Positions 8,227 through 15,597 of a stretch of DNA of 43,006 bases are shown here, piece by piece. Numbering within the stretch: the stretch's first letter is position 1; each line of letters opens with the position of its first letter. The position numbers and the translations under genes are program-made. The notes below the pieces were generated by a model. That model had not been told where the DNA came from and did no database searches. It was given only the letters and a program-made list of their open reading frames with translations. This DNA is from a virus. Location: IMG/VR virus record IMGVR_UViG_3300029286_000093, positions 1-43,006 of that record; one strand, written 5' to 3'.

Positions 8227-10517
8227 TGTATGTTTTTTAAATCAATTGCTAATTTTATAATTTTTGATGTAGGTTTTATGTTCAGAAATGACATAAGCGG
8301 GTCAATGATTTGTTCTGAATTTATTGCATTTTTTAAAGTTACGCCCTCATTTACCGGTATAAGGCTTTCAGGCACATCACGCAATTCAATTATGGTTCCT
8401 GAAGACCAGCCCACAGATGGGTATTTTGAACTACCTGTGCTATAAACACCACCTTTTTTTATTATTACACCACTTCCAAGTTTAACACTACTGGTTTTTG
8501 AATAGGTAAAAAACAGTTCACGGCCAGCAAAAAAAACTGATTTATTCTTTGAAACTTTTGCTTTGTCAAGATCAATAATAATATCTGCTAAAACTGGTTG
8601 AAATTCACCATCGGTACCATAAATTTTAATGAGTGCTTTTCTGATTTCAGGTTCATCCCTTACATCAAATTGCCAGTAACTGCCTGTCCATTTACCATTT
8701 AATTTGTGAGCAAAATCAACAAAATCACGCAGATATGGGCTTTTTGTGTAAAGTTTACCATCCTGTGTAAACACTTTAATATCTGATATTCCATCCAGAA
8801 TGGATCCACGGAGCATTTTCAAATCTATACCAAATTGGTGTATTTTGGTATAATTTGGTATTTGGTATTGAATAAGATCAGCAACAGCATCAAACAGTTT
8901 ATCAAAACTATCAATCACAACTTTACCATTTGCCTGAATGGGAGGGAAACCACCTTTTTGCGCCCTGCGGCCATTTACAAGTATGAGCCGCACATCAAAA
9001 CTGGTTCCCTGACGGCTGTACAGTTTATGCCCATCAAGATTTAACACTGCTTCAACGTAGTAATTGGCATAAAGCCATACAAAAAAATCACGGTTTTTGC
9101 CTGACTGAATTTTACCAACACGATCAAATTCAGTATGGCCACCAATGATAATTGCTGCACGGCCTTCATCCTTCATGCAGTTAAGTGCTTCGTAAGCCAT
9201 TTGGTGATCGAGAACCTTAAACTGGCCTTTTTCTGCCATTTCACCAAAGGGAGGATTGGTAATTACACCATCAAACAGGTAAGCATACCGGTAATTTGTT
9301 GAAACAGGTCCGCTGGCATCAAATTTTGTAACTATGCCATAATCCTGATGGCGAAGATTGGCATTGCGTACTTCGTCAATTTCATTTACAAATGTGTGTT
9401 TTTCGGGCAGAAATATGGTTAGTAAACCATTTCCGGCTGAGGGTTCAAAATACTGCGCTGTGGGGGGCTGATTGCTGGCAACGTACATTCCGGCCACAAA
9501 TGCGATGGGTGCAGGTGTACTGTACTGCTGAAGCATAATTGTGGTACTTGTGCGGAGTGATAGGTTTACCTGAAGATGATAAAGTTTTACAATGCTATCG
9601 AACCTTTGATACAGGCTTAATGCGGTATTGTGTGCAATTCTTCGGGCTATGCGAACAATGGCATATTCGGTTAATTCTTTTACCAAGCGCAAATCGCTGA
9701 TACCAAAACCTGCTGCTACTTTTTCAACCTGGGTTTTGTTCAGTTTTTCACCTGCATCAATTTGTTTTTCAATTTGATAGGTGAATGATTCAGCGGCTTC
9801 AGAAAGTGCTTTTTTGGCTGGCTTTGATTCAGTTAATAGTGCAATTTCATTTTTAACTTTATCAATTTTATCCTTTAAAGCATCCTCAGTTTTAGATGTA
9901 GAGTTTACCATTGATCTAAACTTTGCTCCTGCATGATTATTTTTTCTTAATTTTTCATTGTTGGCTATTTTTACATCAAACAGTTTGCTTTCTAAATCTG
10001 ATAATTTTTGTTTTAATTTATCACTTGACGATATTTTATCTAATGCCGGGTAATCAGCCAGCACTTCTGCCGGAACTGGTTTGCCTTCAGCGAGAGCTTG
10101 TTCTATCATTTTTTTATGCAGCCGTTCAATAACTGTTGTTGTATTTGGTTGCGACTTTGATTCAATTTCAAATGTTTTATTGGTATCGCCCCATTTTACG
10201 GTTGTTTTGAATGTATAAACTGGTTTTTTGTTTACAATTTTCACACTGCTTTTAAGTGGAATAATTTTTTCAGCATTTATACTTGAAGCCTCAACCATTG
10301 TCATTTGCCAGGGTTCCTTCACAGCGTTGTTGGCATGGATAGGGTTGTTTAATAATTTATTGACAAATTCTTCTCTTTGCGGCCTTCCGGTATCAATATG
10401 GTCAATTGAAAATTTATCAAAGTTATGCGGAGAACCGTGATAAGCGGTCATGCCTAAAATATTTTTGCCCCTGCTGTGAGGGGTCTGGGGGTTGTTATGC
10501 TCGGCTTGTTTCTTCAT
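8223..10517 (-). CDS. N6-adenine DNA methyltransferase with N-terminal ART-like scrap
   Basis: A 764-residue protein. The methylase core has YSTPAPIA (motif X type), FEPSAGNG (motif I, about 356-363, S-adenosylmethionine binding) and NPPFG (motif IV, about 420-424, catalytic). Residues 25-44, AYHGSPHNFDKFSIDHIDTG, match the opening strand of polyvalent ADP-ribosyltransferase domains, but the rest of that domain is absent. Residues 50-310 are helical and charged. The gene carries the AACCCCACAACCC leader before ATG and heads the trio with the helicase and LPD1 protein. No cognate nuclease is visible, so protective methylation is more likely than a restriction system. Confidence 0.82.
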   Translation of the reverse strand: MKKQAEHNNPQTPHSRGKNILGMTAYHGSPHNFDKFSIDHIDTGRPQREEFVNKLLNNPIHANNAVKEPWQMTMVEASSINAEKIIPLKSSVKIVNKKPVYTFKTTVKWGDTNKTFEIESKSQPNTTTVIERLHKKMIEQALAEGKPVPAEVLADYPALDKISSSDKLKQKLSDLESKLFDVKIANNEKLRKNNHAGAKFRSMVNSTSKTEDALKDKIDKVKNEIALLTESKPAKKALSEAAESFTYQIEKQIDAGEKLNKTQVEKVAAGFGISDLRLVKELTEYAIVRIARRIAHNTALSLYQRFDSIVKLYHLQVNLSLRTSTTIMLQQYSTPAPIAFVAGMYVASNQPPTAQYFEPSAGNGLLTIFLPEKHTFVNEIDEVRNANLRHQDYGIVTKFDASGPVSTNYRYAYLFDGVITNPPFGEMAEKGQFKVLDHQMAYEALNCMKDEGRAAIIIGGHTEFDRVGKIQSGKNRDFFVWLYANYYVEAVLNLDGHKLYSRQGTSFDVRLILVNGRRAQKGGFPPIQANGKVVIDSFDKLFDAVADLIQYQIPNYTKIHQFGIDLKMLRGSILDGISDIKVFTQDGKLYTKSPYLRDFVDFAHKLNGKWTGSYWQFDVRDEPEIRKALIKIYGTDGEFQPVLADIIIDLDKAKVSKNKSVFFAGRELFFTYSKTSSVKLGSGVIIKKGGVYSTGSSKYPSVGWSSGTIIELRDVPESLIPVNEGVTLKNAINSEQIIDPLMSFLNIKPTSKIIKLAIDLKNIQ

Positions 10518-10528
10518 GGGTTGTGGGG

Positions 10529-11335
10529 TTAAGTTATAAGCACATCCATTGCGCCATTGGTGCCTAAAAGTTTTAAAATATAGTTGGCGGTGGTGGTGGG
10601 CTGGCTGGCCAGCAATGCTGAGTAATTGCCTGAACCGGGTCGGTTAAAGTAGCCACGGTTGTAACGTATAACCACTTTATCCATTCGCAAATCGGTGCCG
10701 GAGGTTTCTTCGTCAATCAGAATGCCTAAATAAATTGCACCAAGCAGAATGTTCAGTTCAGGTTTTAAAAGATCGGTATTGTACAGGTTTGTTGCTCCAT
10801 CGCCCATAAACTTCATGCGGAGTATGGCATCGAGCCGTGAACCTATAATTTTACGGATTACGGCCTTTTCTGCTTCGCTCAGACGATTGTTTTTGTTTTC
10901 AAGGTAAATTACATCGTTCATGCTGGCAGGGTCAATCTGCATTAATCCTACTGCGTTTCCGCTTACGGCATATTCAATGCCATTGCTTTCGATAAAAATA
11001 AAAGATGCAATAACATCGGCTGGCACATTGGTAAGCCTTGCTGCCTGGTTAATGCTGGTTGAATAGGTTGTTTTGATCTGATTAATGCGGCTGGCTATCA
11101 TTGCTCTGTCGGCTGGCTGATAGTAACCCATTTCAATGATAGGAACCTTAAAATTAATTACATCACCTGCTGTACCAAGGCCACTGAGCAACATGCAGCC
11201 ATCGGGCTTGCACCCGGCTATCTGCCTGTTGGCTTTGGCTGCGGCTGTGGCTTTGTTTGTGAGCTTGCTGTACAATAAGTACCCTGCTGCTCCAAACAGG
11301 CCAATGCTGGCGGTGTATAGTATTAATTTATTCAT
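10529..11335 (-). CDS. Membrane-anchored lytic transglycosylase (SLT fold)
   Basis: A 268-residue protein with a signal-anchor helix (residues 5-23), a linker containing SGLGTAGDV (51-59) and a soluble lytic transglycosylase domain: FIFIESNG with the candidate catalytic Glu 117, then GNAVGLMQID (127-135) and YNRG near 230. It would cleave glycan strands of peptidoglycan without hydrolysis. The anchor and neighbours suggest a virion-associated entry enzyme rather than a soluble endolysin. Its start overlaps the 74-aa gene by 8 bp. Confidence 0.82.
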   Translation of the reverse strand: MNKLILYTASIGLFGAAGYLLYSKLTNKATAAAKANRQIAGCKPDGCMLLSGLGTAGDVINFKVPIIEMGYYQPADRAMIASRINQIKTTYSTSINQAARLTNVPADVIASFIFIESNGIEYAVSGNAVGLMQIDPASMNDVIYLENKNNRLSEAEKAVIRKIIGSRLDAILRMKFMGDGATNLYNTDLLKPELNILLGAIYLGILIDEETSGTDLRMDKVVIRYNRGYFNRPGSGNYSALLASQPTTTANYILKLLGTNGAMDVLIT

Positions 11336-11552
11336 CTTTGGGTATTAAGGCTTCAAGATCAGCAAAGGTATCATCGGGTATTTCAGTCAGGGTAACAGTT
11401 TGTTGTAAGCAAACACAGGTATTGTATTTTGTGATAAGTGCATCAAGGTGGCTTATGGTTGTTTCAACATCGGCTTTTTCTACCTTGTTTTGCAGGCAAT
11501 TACGCAAGTGCCTTACAAATGCAATATCAAACTTTACCTTGTTACAGTTCAT
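11328..11552 (-). CDS. Small helical protein, 74 aa, unknown
   Basis: Unrecognised. It is mostly helical with four Cys residues (positions 3, 19, 46, 48) and an acidic C-terminus. It overlaps both neighbours by a few bases, which indicates tight translational coupling in the lysis/entry block. No signal peptide is seen. Confidence 0.6.
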   Translation of the reverse strand: MNCNKVKFDIAFVRHLRNCLQNKVEKADVETTISHLDALITKYNTCVCLQQTVTLTEIPDDTFADLEALIPKDE

Positions 11553-11832
11553 GGGTTACAGTATTTGTCATTATCCATTCACGAATGAACTTGGTATCTT
11601 CCCTTATTAACTGCAATTGTGCATCCTGGTCTTGTTTAATTTGCAATACCATGTTCACGGTGGCACGTTGCGCAACTTCTGTTTCCAGTTTTTCAATGCG
11701 CTGTGTGTGGTTCTGAATGGTGTATGTGGTATTGAAGTAAAATGCTACAATAGCAATCAGCAATGTGCCTGAAATGCCAATCAGGTAGTTCCGGGCTTCA
11801 CGTTTAAAGGTTCTGAAATCAACTTCGCTCAT
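11542..11832 (-). CDS. Single-pass coiled-coil membrane protein, 96 aa
   Basis: A short cytoplasmic N-terminus (MSEVDFRTFKREARN) is followed by one membrane helix (about 16-33) and a coiled coil (about 40-85). The design is that of a small holin-associated or spanin-like protein, but nothing is diagnostic. It is the first gene after a gap with a TACATTTG promoter element and sits before the transglycosylase, suggesting a role in lysis or entry. Confidence 0.6.
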   Translation of the reverse strand: MSEVDFRTFKREARNYLIGISGTLLIAIVAFYFNTTYTIQNHTQRIEKLETEVAQRATVNMVLQIKQDQDAQLQLIREDTKFIREWIMTNTVTHEL

Positions 11833-11853
11833 AACTGGTGATTATTAAGGTTA

Positions 11854-11884
11854 CAAATGTATAATATTTTGTGTGCAAGTGTAC
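11854..11884 (-). promoter_or_regulatory. Candidate promoter / TGTGCAAGTGTACAT site
   Basis: The minus strand shows TACATTTG, matching the Bacteroidota -7 element TAnnTTTG. A TTG lies only 14 bp upstream, so the -33 box is poor. The plus-strand stretch GTGTGCAAGTGTACAT closely matches GTGTGCAAATGTACAT at 40384-40399, suggesting a shared regulator. Confidence 0.35.
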
Positions 11885-11885
11885 A

Positions 11886-12284
11886 TTATTTGTTAAAAAA
11901 AATGTCAATTGCAAGTGAACAACCTACGCTGTAAATAGAATGGAGTATAAAAAACGCAAATACTGCATCGGTAAGCGATAAACTTAACGTGCAGCACAGC
12001 GCACAGGCTGCAAATAGCAGCGTGTTTGAAATGAAGTTTAGTAAATGATACCCATCTGTAAGCCATACCAGTGCTGTGGTGCTGAACCAGAACCTTGCGC
12101 CTTGTGCCTCATCATGGTTTTTGTACTTGTTATTGTATGAAAGGGCAGGACACCAAAATTTATCATGCAGGAATGGCAATTTGCGCTTAACTACCTTGTA
12201 ACGGTATTTAAGTGCTTCTACACTGCCCTCAAAAAATCCTGAGAACAAAAGCATTGTGGCAATTATGGCTATTTGTGTAAGCAT
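11886..12284 (-). CDS. Multi-pass membrane protein, holin-like, 132 aa
   Basis: It has an N-terminal hydrophobic segment (3-18), a polar middle with many aromatic and basic residues, and two hydrophobic segments in the C-terminal half (about 75-100 and 105-127). It lies just downstream of a fibre gene and before the transglycosylase, a usual place for a lysis membrane protein. The assignment as a holin is contextual only. Confidence 0.55.
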   Translation of the reverse strand: MLTQIAIIATMLLFSGFFEGSVEALKYRYKVVKRKLPFLHDKFWCPALSYNNKYKNHDEAQGARFWFSTTALVWLTDGYHLLNFISNTLLFAACALCCTLSLSLTDAVFAFFILHSIYSVGCSLAIDIFFNK

Positions 12285-12290
12285 TATTTT

Positions 12291-13769
12291 TTATGGTTTA
12301 AATAATAAACGAAAGCCTATATCAGTAGAATTAGAGGAAGCAAGCATATGTGCAAATCCAATGCAAAGACCAATATCATACTGGTATGAAGCATGACCCG
12401 AAGTTAAATAACAACTCCATCCATCATCAAGATATGGCCCGTAATAATAATCACACCATCCGGTTGATGAATTTGCCCCTAATGTAAGGGGTAATAATAT
12501 ACCATCTTCACCAAATATATTGTTTAAAATGAATCCATAAGTGATAGGTAATTCGCCTAAAAGCGTATAATTTGTTACTGTATCATCAGCAAAACCAGTT
12601 ACACCTTTTTTGCCATAAACATAAGCTTTACCACCAGTTCTGTTTATATTGATACCATCTAAGCGTTTAAAAAAATGACCAAAAGGATTTTCAATACCAC
12701 GGTAACTATTACAAGTAAAAGTTCTGTTTACGCCAGCTTCTTTAAAATCAGTTTTAACAAAACAAACTTCGCCAGTTTGGTTGCCAAGTGAATTACTTGT
12801 TCCGCACTTACAAAAAGGATTTTTGTTATTGAAATAATTCCATTCTGCTAATACTGCATTAGAAATACCAATGCCTAAACCGCCTTCCCTGTATCCTTCA
12901 GCAGTAAGTGTAGCATTAACAGCTAACTGACTATTAGTTGTAGCATATTCAATAACAAACAACCATCGCCAATAGCCATAATATTCAAATGGTTCTTCAC
13001 ACCAGCCTGTACCTTTAGCATCGGCATAAGCCCTTTCTTTTTCATGTGAAAGATTTGTAACAGGGCATCCCAGCAATGTATTAACACCAGCATCATAAGT
13101 GGCATTGTTATTTCCGCCCCTGTATGTTTCAGTTATATTTGCAACAGAATAAGCTATTAAAGTATCTCTATTTAAACTGGCCTCATATGCTGAAATATAA
13201 TGCTTTTCAACTAATTTAAAACCAGGCAGGGCATATTCTGAAACTGCAACGCAATTGTACAGATTAGCCCCTGAAACTTCGGTGTAAAACCGGATATAAA
13301 AGGCCGGTATTTCTACCATAACATCGCCATCAGTGCCGTTTAATATTGCTTCACCGCTTGTTTCGCTAAGATTACTATTTGTTGCATGTAAATAGTAATT
13401 AACAACACCGTTTTTTACTAAACAGCGGCGCATTTTTGTGTGTATAGGCAATCCGCCGACAACCTTATGTAAATCGGTATTGCCAATGCGGGTAAGTGTT
13501 GGGCTTGTTTGCCCAACAAGCCTTTTTACACCATACCACATATTGTGATAATTAAATTGTGCTGTTATATCAATCCATTGATTTTCTGCATTATTTAATA
13601 TAAATATTTTGCCATCAAATTCAGCACAACTAACATACATACCAGCATATCTAAGTCCATTTTCAAGATAAGCCAGCATTGCCGCATTTGTTTCAAAGTG
13701 TACATCAGGATCTAATGCACCTGCGTATTGCCTTTTAAACTGATTAATAAACTGAATTTGTTCTGGCAT
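12291..13769 (-). CDS. C-type-lectin-like fibre, second (unmatched) DGR-type target
   Basis: A 492-residue paralogue of the 15598-17079 protein, highly similar over the whole body (shared QIQFINQFKRQYAGALDPD start, TSPTLTRIGNTDLHKV and EEPFEYYGYWRWLFVIEYAT). The C-terminal GWCDYYYG...IGFRLLFKP segment has the lectin-like fold seen in DGR targets. Its last 38 codons differ from the template repeat at many synonymous and non-adenine positions, so this copy is not a recent product of that template. It is probably a receptor-binding fibre. Its ATG abuts the stop of the 102-aa gene. Confidence 0.8.
   Translation of the reverse strand: MPEQIQFINQFKRQYAGALDPDVHFETNAAMLAYLENGLRYAGMYVSCAEFDGKIFILNNAENQWIDITAQFNYHNMWYGVKRLVGQTSPTLTRIGNTDLHKVVGGLPIHTKMRRCLVKNGVVNYYLHATNSNLSETSGEAILNGTDGDVMVEIPAFYIRFYTEVSGANLYNCVAVSEYALPGFKLVEKHYISAYEASLNRDTLIAYSVANITETYRGGNNNATYDAGVNTLLGCPVTNLSHEKERAYADAKGTGWCEEPFEYYGYWRWLFVIEYATTNSQLAVNATLTAEGYREGGLGIGISNAVLAEWNYFNNKNPFCKCGTSNSLGNQTGEVCFVKTDFKEAGVNRTFTCNSYRGIENPFGHFFKRLDGININRTGGKAYVYGKKGVTGFADDTVTNYTLLGELPITYGFILNNIFGEDGILLPLTLGANSSTGWCDYYYGPYLDDGWSCYLTSGHASYQYDIGLCIGFAHMLASSNSTDIGFRLLFKP
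12297..12410 (-). repeat. Diverged variable-region counterpart (VR2)
   Basis: The segment occupies the position of the variable repeat in the second target. It aligns with the template only as protein (SSxxA...GFRL pattern). At the DNA level it differs at third codon positions and at G, C and T positions, unlike adenine-specific mutagenesis. Confidence 0.5.
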
Positions 13770-14077
13770 TATACTATTTTTTTTACAATTTCCTTACATT
13801 CTTCAACATACGTGTTGTATGCTTCAAATTCGTTATCGGTATCAATACCGGCGGCAAGTTTGCGCTGGATAGCAATTTCATCGTTTATACTATATTTAAG
13901 CCGTACCATTGCTACAATAAAATCGTCTTTTGTTTCGACCTTGGCTTCTACATAATCGGCTGTGTGCATAGTTGTACCTTCACGTTCAACAGCACTATGG
14001 TTATAATACAGTCTGTAAGGCCCTGCCGGGGTTAGAAACTCTGTATTTGGATGCGGTGTTGTGCTTTCTGATTTCAT
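13769..14077 (-). CDS. Small protein between fibre and DGR genes, 102 aa
   Basis: Unrecognised with certainty. The N-terminal half has YRLYYNHSAVEREGTTMHTADYVEAKV (given here only as a description of residues 22-48), followed by a helical C-terminal half. It looks like the small fibre-adjacent proteins of phages that may help fibre assembly. Stop and start of neighbouring genes touch (TAATG type), so it is coupled to the second target gene. Confidence 0.55.
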   Translation of the reverse strand: MKSESTTPHPNTEFLTPAGPYRLYYNHSAVEREGTTMHTADYVEAKVETKDDFIVAMVRLKYSINDEIAIQRKLAAGIDTDNEFEAYNTYVEECKEIVKKIV

Positions 14078-14085
14078 GGTATAAT

Positions 14086-14379
14086 TTATTGAAATGAATA
14101 TCCAAGGTTTTCATTAACTATTTGCGTCAAAAATGGAAAAGAATCTGAGGGTACAGCTTCTAAAATTGCTGCCAACCTGCGTGAGCCACAAAAAATTACC
14201 CTGAAATCGTTATCAACTTTTATTTGAATTGTAAGCAAAATTGATTCGTTTTTTTTGCTTGGTTCTGTTTTAAAGTTATGGATTTCAATTTCACGGTTGA
14301 ATAGTTTAGCTATTTTAATTTTTTCGCCAACATAACCATGAGGGTTCAGGCTTATATTAAGGTCTGAAAATCGTTTCAT
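14086..14379 (-). CDS. Small beta-rich protein next to DGR reverse transcriptase, 97 aa
   Basis: A predicted beta-rich protein: KIKIAKLFNREIEIHNFKTE, then ILLTIQIKV, VIFCGSRRLAAILE and FPFLTQIV. I recall similar small proteins with a GS+xL signature in Bacteroidota phages, possibly binding nucleic acid. It is not the four-helix Avd protein usual in DGRs. Its start overlaps the end of the reverse transcriptase by 4 bp, so it is a candidate replacement accessory factor. This role is inference. Confidence 0.6.
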   Translation of the reverse strand: MKRFSDLNISLNPHGYVGEKIKIAKLFNREIEIHNFKTEPSKKNESILLTIQIKVDNDFRVIFCGSRRLAAILEAVPSDSFPFLTQIVNENLGYSFQ

Positions 14380-15434
14380 GCTGACAATTTTTTTAATAAA
14401 TTTATTGAATTACAGTGCTTTGCCCAACCATAATGACCGCAATGCAATTGAGCCAGTTTTATGGTTTTGTTTTTTGATACGGCTTTAGCAAAACGTGTTT
14501 TTATTGATTTCCGTAAAAGCGTATGCGTATGAAAAAACCTATACCCAACAAAATCAATCCCCCGTATAGAAACCGGAAATATTTGGTAATTGCTTTTAAT
14601 GGTAAGTTTGAGAGCATTAACAAGGTATTCTTGTATTTTTATAAATAACTGATGCAATTCAGTTTTTGTTGATGCAAGAATTACTATATCATCGGCATAT
14701 CTGAAGTAATGTTTTATATGCTGTGTTTCTTTAATCCAGTGGTCGAAACCAGTCAGGTAAAGATTTGCAAAATACTGGCTTAAATAATTTCCAATTGGAA
14801 CTCCGGGAGCCGAATCTATTATTTCATCAAGTAGTTGCAAAAGTTTGCCATCTTTTATTTTTTTGCGTAAAACTATTTTTAAAATATCATGGTCAATTGA
14901 AGGGTAATATTTCCGAATATCAAGTTTTAAACAATATGTTGTATCTTCCGGGAATCGGGTTAATGTTTCTTTTACATCCGTAGCTGCTGAATGAATACCA
15001 CGTTTTTTTATACAACTGTATGTGTTTTTTGTCATTGTACTTACCCAAACAGGTTCAAGCACATTCATTATTGCATGGTGTACAATACGATCAGGGTAAT
15101 ATGGTAGCCGATAAATATCCCTTACCTTGCCATTTGGTGTAGTTAACTGAAATACTTTGTATTGTGATGTTTTAAATTCGCCTGACAATAATAAACTATG
15201 TAATTTTTGCAGGTTGATTTCAGCATTTTTATCAAAAACTTTTACACCATATTTATTAGCTTTGCCATGCCTGGCTTTTTTTTCGGCCAGTTTAAGGTTT
15301 TCAATACTGCAAATATCACTAAACAAATTATTAATCCTTTTCATCTGCTTTAAATTACCATCTTTTTCGCTAATGCTACCAAAGCTGGTGTGAGTAGATT
15401 TATTTTTTACCAAGAGGTAAGGCTCTAAATTCAT
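14376..15434 (-). CDS. DGR reverse transcriptase
   Basis: A 352-residue reverse transcriptase of the diversity-generating retroelement clade. It begins with the typical ICSIENLKLAEKKARHGK segment, has the DGR-type motif IGNYLSQ (about 214-220) and the catalytic YADD at 246-249, with LDIRKYYPSIDH upstream carrying the first metal-binding Asp. It would copy template-repeat RNA into adenine-mutagenised cDNA that replaces the variable repeat of the target fibre. I chose MNLEPYLL as start; the frame stays open upstream through the template repeat to MKKQAAK at 15581 (401 aa), and MKRINN at 15344 (322 aa) is also possible. Confidence 0.93.
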   Translation of the reverse strand: MNLEPYLLVKNKSTHTSFGSISEKDGNLKQMKRINNLFSDICSIENLKLAEKKARHGKANKYGVKVFDKNAEINLQKLHSLLLSGEFKTSQYKVFQLTTPNGKVRDIYRLPYYPDRIVHHAIMNVLEPVWVSTMTKNTYSCIKKRGIHSAATDVKETLTRFPEDTTYCLKLDIRKYYPSIDHDILKIVLRKKIKDGKLLQLLDEIIDSAPGVPIGNYLSQYFANLYLTGFDHWIKETQHIKHYFRYADDIVILASTKTELHQLFIKIQEYLVNALKLTIKSNYQIFPVSIRGIDFVGYRFFHTHTLLRKSIKTRFAKAVSKNKTIKLAQLHCGHYGWAKHCNSINLLKKLSA

Positions 15435-15440
15435 ATTATA

Positions 15441-15555
15441 AAAGCGTAGCTGAAACCCGATATTCGCATTCGCATTCGCAGCTGAATTATTCGCATTAAC
15501 GTAGGTGATACCTGCATTACCGCCATTATTCGCATTCGCTGACGACAGAGGGGCT
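15441..15555 (-). repeat. DGR template repeat (TR)
   Basis: A 115-bp repeat between the target gene and the reverse transcriptase, colinear with 15607-15721. On the coding strand it is full of AAT codons. Compared with the variable repeat there are 23 differences; 21 fall at template adenines and two do not (15446 and 15498). The end nearest the reverse transcriptase (15441-15460) is nearly identical and corresponds to the IMH-like end. Confidence 0.93.
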
Positions 15556-15597
15556 TTGAATTTAGCAGCCTGTTTTTTCATTTTTTCGCTTTTCGTT

